DNA of 64,000 nucleotides. Origin: Roseomonas sp. HF4 (lineage in GTDB: Bacteria > Pseudomonadota > Alphaproteobacteria > Acetobacterales > Acetobacteraceae). The position numbers were made by a program, and so were the translations under genes. Below the pieces are notes generated by a model. It made no database searches and was not told where the DNA came from. It worked only from the letters and a program-made list of their open reading frames with translations. Below, in pieces: positions 55,436-63,412 of the stretch (the first letter of the stretch is position 1; each line of letters opens with the position of its first letter). The DNA is taken from assembly GCF_005222755.1 (NCBI RefSeq), contig NZ_STGD01000009.1, positions 62,001 to 126,000 on the forward strand, given 5' to 3'.

Positions 55436-55492
55436 TTGTCCCAGGCGATGCCGACGGCTATCCTGCCCGCCGGCAGAGGAGGTCCCGCGATG
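55436..55492 (+). promoter_or_regulatory. Promoter-like signal with strong ribosome-binding site, antisense to metF
   Basis: TTGTCC (55436-55441) and TATCCT (55459-55464) are 17 bases apart, followed by AGGAGGT and an ATG at 55490. The frame beyond has no family similarity and runs into the antisense strand of metF. Three copies of GTCCGAAACCG follow at 55576, 55614 and 55651. The remainder of the gap 55403-55687 shows no gene. Confidence 0.3.
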
Positions 55493-55687
55493 CGCCCATG
55501 CGCCCGCACCGTGCCCGATGCGACGCCCAGCCGGCGCCCGCCCGTCCGTCGGTCCGCGCTGTCCGCCGGCCATTTGTCCGAAACCGACGCGCAGCCCCGG
55601 CCGGGCTGGAAGCGTCCGAAACCGTCCCGCGCGGTGGAGCCGCGGAATTTGTCCGAAACCGCCGGTGGCGCCGCCGCCGGCTCGCCG

Positions 55688-56629
55688 TCAGCCCTTGGTG
55701 GGCGCCTTCGGCCGTGCCCCCAGGATATGCGCGATGGCATAGGTCAGGTCCGGCCGGTTCAGCGTGTAGAAATGGAACTCGTCCACGCCGTTGGCCTGCA
55801 GCAGGCGCACCTGCTCGGCCGCGACCACGGCGGCGACCATGCGGCGCGTCTCGGCGTCCTCCTCCAGGCCTTCGAACAGGCGGCCCATCCAGGCGGGCAC
55901 GGACGCGCCGCACATGGCCGAGAACTTCACCACCTGCTGGAAGTTCGACACCGGCAGGATGCCGGGCACGATCGGCACCGTGATGCCCTTGGCCAGGCAG
56001 CGGTCGATGAACCGCAGGAAGACGTCGGTGTCGAAGAAGTATTGCGTGATGGCGCGGGTCGCGCCGGCGTCGATCTTGCGCTTGAGGAAGTCGAGGTCCG
56101 CCTCGGCCGAGGTCGCGGCCGGGTGGGTCTCGGGATAGGCGCCGACGCTGATTTCAAAATCCGCGATCCGCTTCAGGCCGCGCACCAGGTCCTCGGCCTG
56201 GGCGTAGCCGCCGGGGTGGGGCGTGTAGGTGCTCGCGCCGGCCGGCGGGTCGCCGCGCAGGGCCACGATGTGGCGCACGCCGGCCTCCCAGTAGCGGCGG
56301 GCGACGGCGTCCACCTCCTCCCGCGTCGCGGCCACGCAGGTCAGGTGGGCGGCGGGCGTCAGGGCGGTCTCGGCGGCCAGGCGCGCGACCGTCTGGTGCG
56401 TCCGTTCCTGGGTCGACCCGCCGGCGCCGTAGGTCACCGAGACGAAGCGCGGCGCCAGCGGCTCCAGCCGCCGGATGCAGGCCCAAAGCTGGTCCTCGAG
56501 CTTCTCGGTCTTGGGCGGGAAGAACTCGAAGGACAGGCGCGGCGGCGGCAGGTCGGACGGCGCGGGCAGCCCGGCCACCCGGGGCCCGGTCAGCCAGCGG
56601 GCGAGCGTTCCGCTCATGGCATGGTTCAT
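55688..56629 (-). CDS. metF: Methylenetetrahydrofolate reductase MetF
   Basis: A 313-residue FAD enzyme converting 5,10-methylene-THF to 5-methyl-THF for methionine synthesis. Family marks are RLSFEFFPPKTEKLE (catalytic Glu), FVSVTYGAGGST, HIVALRGDPP, ITQYFFD and EFHFYTLNR. ATG 56629 has AAGGA 8 nt upstream; ATG 56638 has none at a usable distance. A GC hairpin (CCCCCGACCCGGGGG, 56655-56669) lies in the leader; I recognise no SAM/SAH riboswitch there. Confidence 0.95.
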   Translation of the reverse strand: MNHAMSGTLARWLTGPRVAGLPAPSDLPPPRLSFEFFPPKTEKLEDQLWACIRRLEPLAPRFVSVTYGAGGSTQERTHQTVARLAAETALTPAAHLTCVAATREEVDAVARRYWEAGVRHIVALRGDPPAGASTYTPHPGGYAQAEDLVRGLKRIADFEISVGAYPETHPAATSAEADLDFLKRKIDAGATRAITQYFFDTDVFLRFIDRCLAKGITVPIVPGILPVSNFQQVVKFSAMCGASVPAWMGRLFEGLEEDAETRRMVAAVVAAEQVRLLQANGVDEFHFYTLNRPDLTYAIAHILGARPKAPTKG

Positions 56630-56837
56630 CGCGTGCATCCTTCGTCCCGGCGATCCCCCGACCCGGGGGCGCCCGTCTCGCCCGTCCGGCGCGTGCTGGC
56701 AAGACTTCGTTGCGCAGGGTCACGAAGCTCTTCATCGCGCGCCAAGGCGCCCCTGCTAGACTGGGTCGATGCGCCCCCGCCACAAGACCCGCACGCGACC
56801 CGTTCCAAGGGCGGCGCGAAACCTGTATTCGGGCGCC

Positions 56838-57683
56838 ATGCTCGCCCGCCCCGCCTTCCGCAGCGCGTCCCTGGCGCTGGCCCTCGCCCTTGGCCTGGCG
56901 GCCTGCGCGGAGCGCCCGCCGGCCGACGACCCCGAGGCCCTGGCCGAGTTCCGGCAGGTCAACGACCCCTTCGAGCCCGCCAACCGCGCGCTGTTCGAGA
57001 TCCACGAGGTCGCCGACCGCTTCGTGCTGCAACCCGTGGCCGAGGCCTATCGCGACATCCTGCCGCAGCCCGTGCGCAACGGCATCCGCAATGCGCTCGG
57101 CAACCTGCGCGCGCCGGTCATCCTGGCCAACGACCTGCTGCAGGGGGAGGTGACGCGCGCGCGCATCACCCTTGGGCGCTTCATGGTCAACTCGACGCTC
57201 GGCCTGGGCGGCATCCTGGACGTCGCGCGGGACTGGGGCGTGCCCGGCCATTCCGAGGATTTCGGCCAGACGCTGGCGGTCTGGGGCGCGGGGGAGGGGT
57301 TCTACATGTTCGTCCCCCTGTTCGGCCCGTCCTCCCCCCGCGACCTGGTCGGCCAGGGCGTCGACATCGCGATGAACCCGCTGACCTGGCTCGGCCAGGG
57401 CGCGGCGGTGGACGCCGCCGGCTGGGTGCGGCTTGGCCTGACGGTGGTCGACACGCGCGAAGCGCTGCTGGAGCCGATCGACCAGGTGCGGGCCACCTCC
57501 CTCGACCCCTATTCCACGCTCCGGTCCGCCTACCGGCAGCGGCGCGCCTTCGAGATCCGCAACCAGGAGACCCCGGGCGTCGGCACCGTGGCCCCGGCCG
57601 GCGTCACCGGCTTCGGACAGGGCGTGACGCAGCCGCCGCGGCCCGATGCGGCCCCGACGCCGCCCCGCGGCGCGGCGCCGTGA
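56838..57683 (+). CDS. mlaA: Outer-membrane lipid-asymmetry lipoprotein MlaA (VacJ)
   Basis: A 281-residue lipoprotein with signal and lipobox ASLALALALGLAAC. The MlaA core begins VNDPFEPANRALFEIHE and includes LGRFMVNSTLGLGG and MFVPLFGPSSPRD. It extracts mislocalised phospholipids from the outer leaflet and passes them to MlaC, which is encoded next. The Pro-rich C-terminus is a lineage feature. ATG 56838 directly precedes the signal peptide. Confidence 0.93.
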   Translation: MLARPAFRSASLALALALGLAACAERPPADDPEALAEFRQVNDPFEPANRALFEIHEVADRFVLQPVAEAYRDILPQPVRNGIRNALGNLRAPVILANDLLQGEVTRARITLGRFMVNSTLGLGGILDVARDWGVPGHSEDFGQTLAVWGAGEGFYMFVPLFGPSSPRDLVGQGVDIAMNPLTWLGQGAAVDAAGWVRLGLTVVDTREALLEPIDQVRATSLDPYSTLRSAYRQRRAFEIRNQETPGVGTVAPAGVTGFGQGVTQPPRPDAAPTPPRGAAP

Positions 57684-57700
57684 CTCGGAATTCCCCCGCC

Positions 57701-58351
57701 ATGACCCATATTCCCGCCATGCAAAGACGCCTCCTCCTCACCTCCCCCTTCCTCGCGGCGGCGCTGGTCGCGCTGCCGCGCCCCGGCCGGGCCGAGATGG
57801 ACCTGGCGCGCGCCACCGCCTTCGTCCAGGCGACCGGCAACGACCTCGTGGCCGCGATCAACGACCAGCGGCTGAACCTGCCGGCGCGGCGGGACAAGGT
57901 CGCGGGCATCCTGCGCCGGGCCGTCGACATCGAGGGCACCGGCCGCTTCATCCTCGGCCGCCACGTGCGCCGCGCCACGCCCGCGGAACTCGCGGAATAC
58001 AACCGCCTGTTCGACGACATCATCGTGCGCAACCTCTCGGCCCGCTTCGGGGAATACCAGGGGGTGCGCTTCACCCTCGGCCGCAGCCAGCAGCGGACCG
58101 AGGAGGACGCGCTTGTCAACACCATCATCGAGCGGCCGAACAGCCCGGCCTTCTCGCTCGACTGGCGGGTCAGCGAGATCAACGGCCAGCCCAGGGTGGT
58201 GGACGTGATCGCCGAGGGGACCTCGCTGCGCCTGACCACGCGTAGCGAATATTCGGCCGTGATCCAGCGCAACGGCGGCAGCGTCGCATCCCTGCTCGAG
58301 GCGATGCGCAACCAGATCGCGCAGCTCGCGGCGCGGGAAGGCCGGGGCTGA
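57701..58351 (+). CDS. mlaC: Periplasmic phospholipid carrier MlaC
   Basis: A 216-residue periplasmic protein of the MlaC/Ttg2D family with a signal peptide (RRLLLTSPFLAAALVALP). The family pattern is AGILRRAVDIEGTGRFILGRH and YNRLFDDIIVRNLSARFGEY. It shuttles phospholipid between MlaA and the inner-membrane MlaFEDB complex, which is not in this window. The start may be ATG 57701, ATG 57719, or GTG 57680 overlapping mlaA; all keep the same signal peptide. Confidence 0.92.
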   Translation: MTHIPAMQRRLLLTSPFLAAALVALPRPGRAEMDLARATAFVQATGNDLVAAINDQRLNLPARRDKVAGILRRAVDIEGTGRFILGRHVRRATPAELAEYNRLFDDIIVRNLSARFGEYQGVRFTLGRSQQRTEEDALVNTIIERPNSPAFSLDWRVSEINGQPRVVDVIAEGTSLRLTTRSEYSAVIQRNGGSVASLLEAMRNQIAQLAAREGRG

Positions 58352-58440
58352 GGCCCCGCGCTTGACGGCGATCAAGCGCCGCAGCCCGTGGCGGCGGTAA
58401 GGTCCGGCTGCCACCGCCACCGCCACGGAGGACGTTGCCC

Positions 58441-58893
58441 GTGACCGACCCGAAGCCCGCCCTGACGCTCAGGGACCTCTTTGCCGCGAAGGCCGCCGCG
58501 GCCGAGCGCCGCCGCGCCGAGGCCGAGGCCGTCGATGCGCAGAAGAAGGCCGATCTCGCGCTGTTTTCCGAGCGCGTGCAGACCTACCAGATCACGGACG
58601 AGGATCGCGAACGCGCCCTGACGCGCATCCGGCGCGCCTTCGAGGCCGGCGAGCGGGAACTCATGCTGGTCAAGTTTCCATCGATGCTCTGCGAGGATGG
58701 CGGGCGGCGGATCAACAACCACCTGGAAGGCTGGCAGGACACGCTGCCCGGCGTGATGCACAAGATCTACGAGTGGTGGGAGAAGGACCTCGCCCCGGGC
58801 GGCTTCACCTTCGCCGCCCGCATCATCGACTACCCGGGCGGCATGCCGGGCGATGTCGGCATCTTCATCGGCTGGCCACAGACGCTCGACTGA
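58441..58893 (+). CDS. Conserved hypothetical cytoplasmic protein
   Basis: A 150-residue protein with an alanine/charge-rich helical N-terminus (AAKAAAAERRRAEAEAVDAQ) and a compact C-terminal part (KFPSMLCEDGGRRINN, GFTFAARIIDYPGGMPGDVG). It has no signal peptide or membrane segment. GTG 58441 has GGAGGA 8 nt upstream; TTG 58435 is too close to that site. I do not recognise a family. It stands alone 89 bases after mlaC. Confidence 0.75.
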   Translation: MTDPKPALTLRDLFAAKAAAAERRRAEAEAVDAQKKADLALFSERVQTYQITDEDRERALTRIRRAFEAGERELMLVKFPSMLCEDGGRRINNHLEGWQDTLPGVMHKIYEWWEKDLAPGGFTFAARIIDYPGGMPGDVGIFIGWPQTLD

Positions 58894-58929
58894 ACCCGGG
58901 GGGCAGGCGCAGCGCCCGGCAGGGCACGG

Positions 58930-59448
58930 TCAGCCCCGGCTTTCGAACACCAGCATCCTGTGGCCCTGGTGCAGGAACTCGCCGGCCGGGGCCATGCCGA
59001 TGTCCGTCAGGACGGCGCGCGACGCGGCATTCTCCTCCCGCGCCACGGCGATGATGCGCGCGAGGCCCGCCCGGTGGCCGAAGGCGAGCGCCGCGCGCGC
59101 CGCCTCCCGCGCATAGCCGCGGCCGCGGCATTCCGGCCAGAGCGCATAGCGCAGCGCGACGCCGCGGCCGTCCGGCCGCTCCATGAAGCCGCAGATGCCG
59201 AGGAAGTCGCCGCTCGCGCGCTCGAAGACGCACCAGGTGCCGTAGCCGCGCACCTCCCAGAAATCGGCATCGTCCTCCAGTTCCTCGCGCGTGCGCTCGG
59301 CACTGCGGGTGCCGTGCAGCATCCAGCCGAAGACCCGCTCATCGGCCTTGAGGCGGATGAGGTCGGGCAGGTTCTCGCGGCCCGGCGGGATCAGCATCAG
59401 GCGATCCGTGGTGAGCAGGCGGGGCGAACGCAGCGCGGCGAGCGTCAT
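58930..59448 (-). CDS. GNAT acetyltransferase (RimJ/RimL type)
   Basis: A 172-residue acetyltransferase with TDRLMLIPPGRENLPDLIRL at the N-terminus, RYALWPECRGRGYAREAARA as acetyl-CoA motif A and REENAASRAVLTDIGM as motif B. Such proteins acetylate protein N-termini or small molecules; the target is unknown. It lies 88 bases downstream of the ettA stop, across half a repeat B. Confidence 0.87.
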   Translation of the reverse strand: MTLAALRSPRLLTTDRLMLIPPGRENLPDLIRLKADERVFGWMLHGTRSAERTREELEDDADFWEVRGYGTWCVFERASGDFLGICGFMERPDGRGVALRYALWPECRGRGYAREAARAALAFGHRAGLARIIAVAREENAASRAVLTDIGMAPAGEFLHQGHRMLVFESRG

Positions 59449-59463
59449 GGCGCGGGGAAGAAG

Positions 59464-59520
59464 GTCGGGGGAGGAGAACCTCCCCCGAACCCCCGCCCTT
59501 CCCTGGCCTTGGGCATGGGG
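59464..59520. repeat. Half copy of palindromic repeat B
   Basis: One arm (TCGGGGGAGGAGAACCTCCC, then CGAACCCCCGCCCTTCCC) lies between ettA and the GNAT gene. The second arm is missing. Confidence 0.6.
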
Positions 59521-59536
59521 GGCGACTGGCGCGCGG

Positions 59537-61216
59537 TCACCGCGCCAGCGGCTTGTACTTGATGCGGTGCGGGTCGGTCGCGTGCTCGCCGAGACGACGT
59601 CGCTTGTCCTCTTCGTAGGCCTCGAAGTTCCCCTCGAACCACTCGACGTGGCTGTCCCCTTCGAAGGCGAGGATGTGCGTGGCCAGCCGGTCGAGGAAGA
59701 AGCGATCGTGCGAGATGATGACCGCGCAGCCAGCGAAATCCATCAGCGCGTTTTCCAGCGCGCGGAGCGTCTCCACGTCGAGGTCGTTCGTCGGTTCGTC
59801 GAGCAGCAGCACGTTGTGCTCGGTCTTCAGCATCTTCGCGAGATGGACGCGGTTGCGCTCGCCGCCCGAGAGCGAGCCCACGCGCTTCTGCTGGTCGCCG
59901 CCCTTGAAGTTGAAGGCCGCGCAATAGGCGCGCGACGGCACCGAGCGCTTGCCGATGGTGATGGTGTCGTCGCCGCCCGAGATCTCCTCCCAGACGGATT
60001 TCTTGTCGTCCAGGCTGTCGCGGCTCTGGTCGACATAGCCGAGCTGCACGCTCTCGCCGACCACCAGCGTACCGGCGTCCGGCGTCTCGCGCCCCATGAT
60101 CATCCTGAACAGCGTGGTCTTGCCCGCGCCGTTCGGCCCGATCACGCCGACGATGCCGCCCGGCGGCAGCTTGAAGGACAGGTCGTCGATCAGCAGCCGG
60201 TCCCCGTAGCCCTTCGACAGGCCCTCGGCCACGATGACCGTATTGCCGAGGCGTGGCGCCGGCGGGATGGCGATCTCGGTCGGGTCGGGCGCCTTGTCCT
60301 GGCTCGCGCGCAGCAGGTCCTCATAGGCCGCGATGCGAGCCTTCGACTTCGCCTGGCGGGCCGACGGGCTGCGCCCGATCCAGTCCCGTTCCTCGGCGAG
60401 CTGGCGCTGGCGCGCGCTCTCCTCGCGCTCCTCCTGCGCCATGCGCTTGCGCTTCTGCTCGAGATACGTGGAGTAGTTGCCCTCGTACGGGATGCCCCGG
60501 CCGCGATCGACCTCGAGGATCCAGGAGGTGACGTTGTCGAGGAAGTATCGGTCGTGGGTCACGATCAGCACCGTGCCCGGATAGTCCTTCAGCGTGCGCT
60601 CGAGCCAGGCGACGCTTTCGGCGTCGAGGTGGTTCGTCGGCTCGTCGAGCAGCAGCATGTCCGGCTTCTCGAGCAGCAGGCGGCAGAGCGCCACGCGCCG
60701 GCGCTCGCCGCCCGACAGGTTCGTCACGGCCGCATCGGGCGGCGGGCAGCGCAGCGCATCGAGCGCGATCTCGACCTGGCGGTCGATCTCCCAGCCGTTC
60801 GCGGCGTCGATCTTCTCCTGCAACTCGGCCTGCTCGGCGAGCAGGGTGTTCATCTCCTCCTCGCCCATCTCCTCCATGAACCTCTCGGAGATGGCGTTGA
60901 AGCGGGCGAGCCAGCCGTTCAGTTCGGCGAAGGCGAGGCGGACGTTCTCGCCCACCGTCAGCGCGGGGTCGAGATGCGGCTCCTGCGGCAGGTAGCCGAC
61001 GCGCGCGCCTTCCGCCGCCCAGGCCTCGCCGCCGAAATCCTTGTCCTGCCCCGCCATGATGCGCATCAGCGTGGACTTGCCGGCGCCGTTCGGGCCGAGC
61101 ACGCCGATCTTCACGCCGGGCAGGAAGGACAGCGTGATGCCCTTGAAGACCTCGCGCCCGCCCGGATAGGACTTGGTGAGGTTCTTCATGACATAGACGT
61201 ACTGGTAGGCGGCCAT
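59537..61216 (-). CDS. ettA: Energy-dependent translational throttle protein EttA (ABC-F)
   Basis: A 559-residue ABC-F ATPase with two nucleotide-binding domains (Walker A GPNGAGKST and GPNGAGKTT; signatures NLSGGERRRVAL and LSGGERNRVHLA) and no membrane domain. The arm and linker region is rich in Arg/Glu (KRKRMAQEEREESARQRQL). EttA binds the ribosomal E site and gates initiation according to ADP/ATP levels. Length and C-terminus (HATDPHRIKYKPLAR) fit EttA rather than Uup. Start ATG 61216. Confidence 0.95.
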   Translation of the reverse strand: MAAYQYVYVMKNLTKSYPGGREVFKGITLSFLPGVKIGVLGPNGAGKSTLMRIMAGQDKDFGGEAWAAEGARVGYLPQEPHLDPALTVGENVRLAFAELNGWLARFNAISERFMEEMGEEEMNTLLAEQAELQEKIDAANGWEIDRQVEIALDALRCPPPDAAVTNLSGGERRRVALCRLLLEKPDMLLLDEPTNHLDAESVAWLERTLKDYPGTVLIVTHDRYFLDNVTSWILEVDRGRGIPYEGNYSTYLEQKRKRMAQEEREESARQRQLAEERDWIGRSPSARQAKSKARIAAYEDLLRASQDKAPDPTEIAIPPAPRLGNTVIVAEGLSKGYGDRLLIDDLSFKLPPGGIVGVIGPNGAGKTTLFRMIMGRETPDAGTLVVGESVQLGYVDQSRDSLDDKKSVWEEISGGDDTITIGKRSVPSRAYCAAFNFKGGDQQKRVGSLSGGERNRVHLAKMLKTEHNVLLLDEPTNDLDVETLRALENALMDFAGCAVIISHDRFFLDRLATHILAFEGDSHVEWFEGNFEAYEEDKRRRLGEHATDPHRIKYKPLAR

Positions 61217-61327
61217 GGGGCAATCGACCTGCGGTTCGGGGGTTCGCGCGGGTTCTACAGGCCGGCCCCGCGCACGCCAAGCGCGACAGGGCGGTGCTTC
61301 CATCGACCGGACATGGCGGGCGAAAGG

Positions 61328-61458
61328 TGGGGGGAGGAGAACCTCCCCCGAGCCCCCTCCCTTCTCTGGGACTTGGCGCCGATCCTGATCGGTCCGGCGC
61401 CAAATGATAAAGAAGGTTGAGGGGGGGGGCGGGGGGAGAAGTCCCCTTCTCCCCCCGC
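61328..61458. repeat. Palindromic intergenic repeat B, copy 4 (full, inverted)
   Basis: Upstream of ettA, and same orientation as the copy at 55281. Both copies share GGCGCCAAATGATAAAG-like core bases and the final GGGGGGAGAAGTCCCCTTCT hairpin. Confidence 0.8.
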
Positions 61459-61502
61459 CCTTCGCAAAGGACGCCCCGGGTCGCCGACCGGTTCCGCTCC
61501 GA

Positions 61503-61979
61503 TCAGCCGAGCGACGGCCGCGCCAGCATAAGCCAGAAGATCGCGAGCACAGCGGCGAAGGCCGGCACGCCGCAGGCGAACCAGGTGCGGAACAGCCGGT
61601 GGTAGGCGGGCGGCAGCGGCATCCCATCGGCCGCCGCCGCGCGCGCCAGGTTTCTCAGCCGGAGTTGGATCGCGACGACCGGCAGCCAGAACAGCCCGGT
61701 CAGGACATAGAGCGCGAGCGACAGCAGGATCCACGGCTCGGTCAGGCTCCAGCCGACCTGCCAGGCCAGCAGCGCGCCCGTGATCGGCTGCAGCACGACC
61801 GCGGTCGCGGTGAACAGCGTGTCCGCCAGCACCACGGTGCCGGCCACATGCGCCACCAGCGCGGGGTCCCTCGTGCGATGCGCCATCAGCATGAAGAAGG
61901 CGATGCCCGCCCCGGTGCCGAGCAGCACCGCCGCGCCGATCACGTGCAGCCAGCGCAGCAGTTCGGCGGCGAGACTCAT
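61503..61979 (-). CDS. DUF2269-family membrane protein
   Basis: A 158-residue protein with four hydrophobic segments. The opening LLRWLHVIGAAVLLGTGAG and the middle TLFTATAVVLQPITG are typical of DUF2269. The function is unknown. Its ATG overlaps the upstream oxidoreductase stop (ATGA), so the two are translated together; such pairs occur in other proteobacteria. Confidence 0.82.
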   Translation of the reverse strand: MSLAAELLRWLHVIGAAVLLGTGAGIAFFMLMAHRTRDPALVAHVAGTVVLADTLFTATAVVLQPITGALLAWQVGWSLTEPWILLSLALYVLTGLFWLPVVAIQLRLRNLARAAAADGMPLPPAYHRLFRTWFACGVPAFAAVLAIFWLMLARPSLG

Positions 61980-63295
61980 CGGTCCTCGGCGGTGGCGAGC
62001 AGCACCAGCGCCGGCAGCATCGCCGGCACCACCTTCACCAGCGGCCCGAGCGGATCGGCCCAGAGGTCCGGCGCCAGCAACGTGCCGCCGGCGAGATAGG
62101 CGAGGCTGGTCGCCACCATGCCGAGTGCCGCGGGCGCCATGAACCGGCGCGCGAGCACCGCCGCGCCGAGCACGAGGTCGACCGCCGCGCCTGCGACCAC
62201 CAGCGCCAGCGCCGGGCCTTCCGCCATGCCGCGCGCGGTCAGCACGGACGCGGCGGCTGCGGGGCTGGCGAGTGCGAGCGCGCCGCTCGCCAGCCAGAAG
62301 GCCGACAGCCCGCCGACCAGCAGTGGCTTCAGCAGCCAGAGCCGACCGAACCAGCGGTCCTGCACGGTGGCCGGGCGGCGGCGCAGCGTTTCGGCCAACG
62401 GGCGCAGGCCGCGCCCCGTCGCCGCGCGCCAGGGTCCGGGGTCGCCGGTCACGCCGCGGCCGATCTCGGCCAGCGCGGTGCTGCGCAGCGGCGGCCGCCA
62501 GCCCAGGCGCGACACCGCATCCCCTGCCGCCGCCATGGCACGCCCGAGCAGCGCCGGCGCCGGCAGCAGGCGCAATGGCGCTCGCCCGGTCCAGGCGCGC
62601 AGCGCGGCCAGAAGGCCAGCGAGGGTCTGCGCCGCGTCCTCCACCAGATCGTAGGCGCGGCGCATCGGGATGCGCGCCTCGGCGGCGGCAAGGACCGCGT
62701 CGGCCACCTCCGCCACGTCCACGGTCTGCACGCGGGCGCCGGCCAGCGGCAGCGGCAGGGGCAGTGCGCGCGGCCAGGCGGCCAGCGCGCGCAGCAGCGC
62801 CGTCGCGCCATACGCCTCGGCCGCCAGCACCAGGCCCGGGCGCAGCACCACCCAGTCCACGCCGCAGGCGGCGAGCGCGGCATCGGCCTCGGCCTTGCTG
62901 CGCATGAATTCGGTCGGCGCGTCGGGCGTGGCGCCGGCGGCCGAGACCTGCACGATGCGCCGCACCCCGGCCGGCGCGCAGGCGGCAAACAGCGCGACCA
63001 TGGCCTCGGCCTGCACGGCGCGGACATCGTCGCGCGGGCCGTCCTGCAGCGCGCCGGCGCAGTTTACCACGACGTCGATGCCGGCCAGGACCGGCGCCCA
63101 GTCGGCCGGGGCGCGGCAGGTGGCGATGTCGCGCGCGACCCAGGCGACGTGCGGGCGGGCCAGCGCCGGCGCGGCCACGGCGCGGCCGAGGCCTGTCACC
63201 CGGTGCCCCGCCAGCGCCAGCCGGTCCGCCACAACGCCGCCGATCAGCCCATAGGCGCCGAGGACGAGGATTCTGAGGGCGGGGGCGTCGTCCAA
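61976..63295 (-). CDS. NAD(P)-binding protein with C-terminal DoxX-like membrane domain
   Basis: A 439-residue protein. The N-terminal half is an atypical SDR/NmrA-type Rossmann domain (LVLGAYGLIGGVVADRL, VVNCAGALQ, VSAAGATPD). The C-terminal part (about 325-435) has four membrane segments resembling the DoxX-like family. It may reduce a membrane-soluble substrate such as a quinone-like or lipid compound. The start is TTG 63295 with GGAG 5 nt upstream; an earlier start at 63346 would lie inside the tRNA gene. It is coupled to the DUF2269 gene. Confidence 0.82.
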   Translation of the reverse strand: MDDAPALRILVLGAYGLIGGVVADRLALAGHRVTGLGRAVAAPALARPHVAWVARDIATCRAPADWAPVLAGIDVVVNCAGALQDGPRDDVRAVQAEAMVALFAACAPAGVRRIVQVSAAGATPDAPTEFMRSKAEADAALAACGVDWVVLRPGLVLAAEAYGATALLRALAAWPRALPLPLPLAGARVQTVDVAEVADAVLAAAEARIPMRRAYDLVEDAAQTLAGLLAALRAWTGRAPLRLLPAPALLGRAMAAAGDAVSRLGWRPPLRSTALAEIGRGVTGDPGPWRAATGRGLRPLAETLRRRPATVQDRWFGRLWLLKPLLVGGLSAFWLASGALALASPAAAASVLTARGMAEGPALALVVAGAAVDLVLGAAVLARRFMAPAALGMVATSLAYLAGGTLLAPDLWADPLGPLVKVVPAMLPALVLLATAEDR

Positions 63296-63319
63296 GGCGG
63301 CTCCGGCGTGCGGTCCGCA

Positions 63320-63392
63320 TGGGCCCGGCAGGACTCGAACCTGCAACCAGACCGTTATGAGCGGCCCGCTCTGACCATTGAGCTACAGGCCC
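63320..63392 (-). tRNA. tRNA with CAU anticodon (Met or lysidine-modified Ile2)
   Basis: A 73-base cloverleaf on the minus strand: a 7-pair acceptor stem (GGGCCTG with CGGGCCC, one G-U pair), D-arm GCTC-AATGGTCA-GAGC, anticodon loop CTCATAA, T-arm GCAGG-TTCGAGT-CCTGC and discriminator A. The CCA end is not encoded. A CAU anticodon is shared by elongator tRNA-Met and tRNA-Ile2; the sequence as I recall it looks closer to alphaproteobacterial Ile2, but this is not certain. It lies just upstream of the oxidoreductase gene. Confidence 0.93.
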
Positions 63393-63412
63393 ATGCGGGT
63401 CCCTGATTGCCG

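Noticed and set aside
56630-56837. Possible SAM/SAH riboswitch in the metF leader
   Set aside because: Only a simple GC hairpin is visible; I could not find the conserved core of any known SAM or SAH riboswitch.
55370-57700. Long plus-strand frame leading into mlaC
   Set aside because: It crosses metF antisense and mlaA out of frame. Only the terminal part has the MlaC signature.
20350-61458. CRISPR array from the recurring GC-rich repeats
   Set aside because: Copies are dispersed, palindromic over 100 bases and not spaced by unique spacers. No cas genes are present.
63296-63346. Earlier start for the NAD(P)-binding protein
   Set aside because: It lies inside the tRNA gene. TTG 63295 with GGAG upstream is preferred.
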